NCBI GenBank assembly: GCA_030671095.1 | Contig: DAOVAK010000255.1 | Location: 1-5,117 of the forward strand | Reading direction: 5' to 3' | Source: Deltaproteobacteria bacterium | GTDB lineage: Bacteria; Desulfobacterota; DSM-4660; Desulfatiglandales; HGW-15 | DNA length: 5,117 nt | In this document: piece by piece, positions 4,934 to 5,117 of the stretch | Numbering within the stretch: position 1 is the first letter of the stretch | How the letters are laid out: the number at the start of each line of letters is the position of its first letter | Made by a program: the position numbers and the translations under genes | The notes under the pieces: model-generated | Databases searched by the model: none | Told to the model about the DNA's origin: nothing | The model's input: the letters and a program-made list of their open reading frames with translations, nothing else

Positions 4934-4977
4934 ATGTGAGACGCAGCAAGCTCCTGGGAATTAAACGTATTAAAACT

Positions 4978-5117
4978 GACGGCTTCGTAAAAAGTCCAAC
5001 TGCCATTCGACAGGCTCATGGCCCTGAGCAAAGCCGAAGGGCTGCGTTACGCTTCATCTTTCGTCATTGCGGCGTACTGTAAGTACGCCTCATTCCTCAA
5101 GATTCGCAAGCCTTGCA
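4978..5117. mobile_element. MITE-like repeat with GGCTTCGTAAAAAGTC end, cut by the window edge
   Basis: The left terminus GACGGCTTCGTAAAAAGTC (4978-4996) is followed by a palindromic TTCGACAGGCTCA...TGAGCAAAGCCGAA unit (5007-5038) and a perfect hairpin GGCGTACT (5071-5078) / AGTACGCC (5082-5089) with a 3-nt loop. The sequence ends with ATTCGCAAGCCTTGCA. I associate this arrangement, ending in an inverted GACTTTTTACGAAGCC, with a dispersed repeat of Desulfobacterota. The expected right terminus lies outside the window. No coding frame is seen. Confidence 0.6.

Overview
The window looks like a chromosomal segment of a Desulfobacterota-type ('deltaproteobacterial') anaerobe, possibly from a metagenome. 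This placement is an inference. It rests on moderate GC content, on a metabolic gene mix of an ABC substrate-binding protein, a YbaK-type editing protein, an FMN nitroreductase and a CstA carrier, and above all on the density of short dispersed inverted repeats between the genes. Several of those repeat types (GTCATTGCGAG...CTCGCAATGAC, GGAGTATTGGAGT, GGCTTCGTAAAAAGTC) are ones I associate from memory with that group. No rRNA, tRNA, CRISPR array or full-length transposase gene is visible.

Layout, left to right. Positions 1-239 (minus) hold the first 79 codons of a secreted family-1 solute-binding protein, cut by the window edge, with a good sigma70-like promoter at 275-304. Positions 400-765 are a gene-free pile-up of REP/MITE-like hairpins. 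ybaK (797-1279, plus) and a nitroreductase gene (1349-1921, minus) converge on a perfect 23-bp inverted repeat. A gap of about 730 bp follows. It carries a short REP-like copy, a 15-bp palindrome resembling an Lrp site, a TATAAT box, and a leader of about 370 nt with two near-perfect anti-Shine-Dalgarno complements and a possible 29-codon leader ORF. cstA (2649-4310, plus) is the dominant gene of the window. Downstream are a 9-bp-arm inverted repeat, a MITE-like element of about 200 bp with GGAGTATT-rich ends and a possible 53-codon internal ORF, an unrecognised 85-aa hydrophobic/basic protein (4630-4887), a REP-like half copy, and the left end of another MITE running off the window.

The genes do not form one operon: their strands alternate and they are separated by repeats. 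The common theme is nutrient acquisition (solute-binding protein, CstA) with two independent housekeeping enzymes (Cys-tRNA(Pro) deacylase, flavin oxidoreductase). I do not see a clear new multi-gene system. The most unusual material is the cstA leader and the layered repeats.
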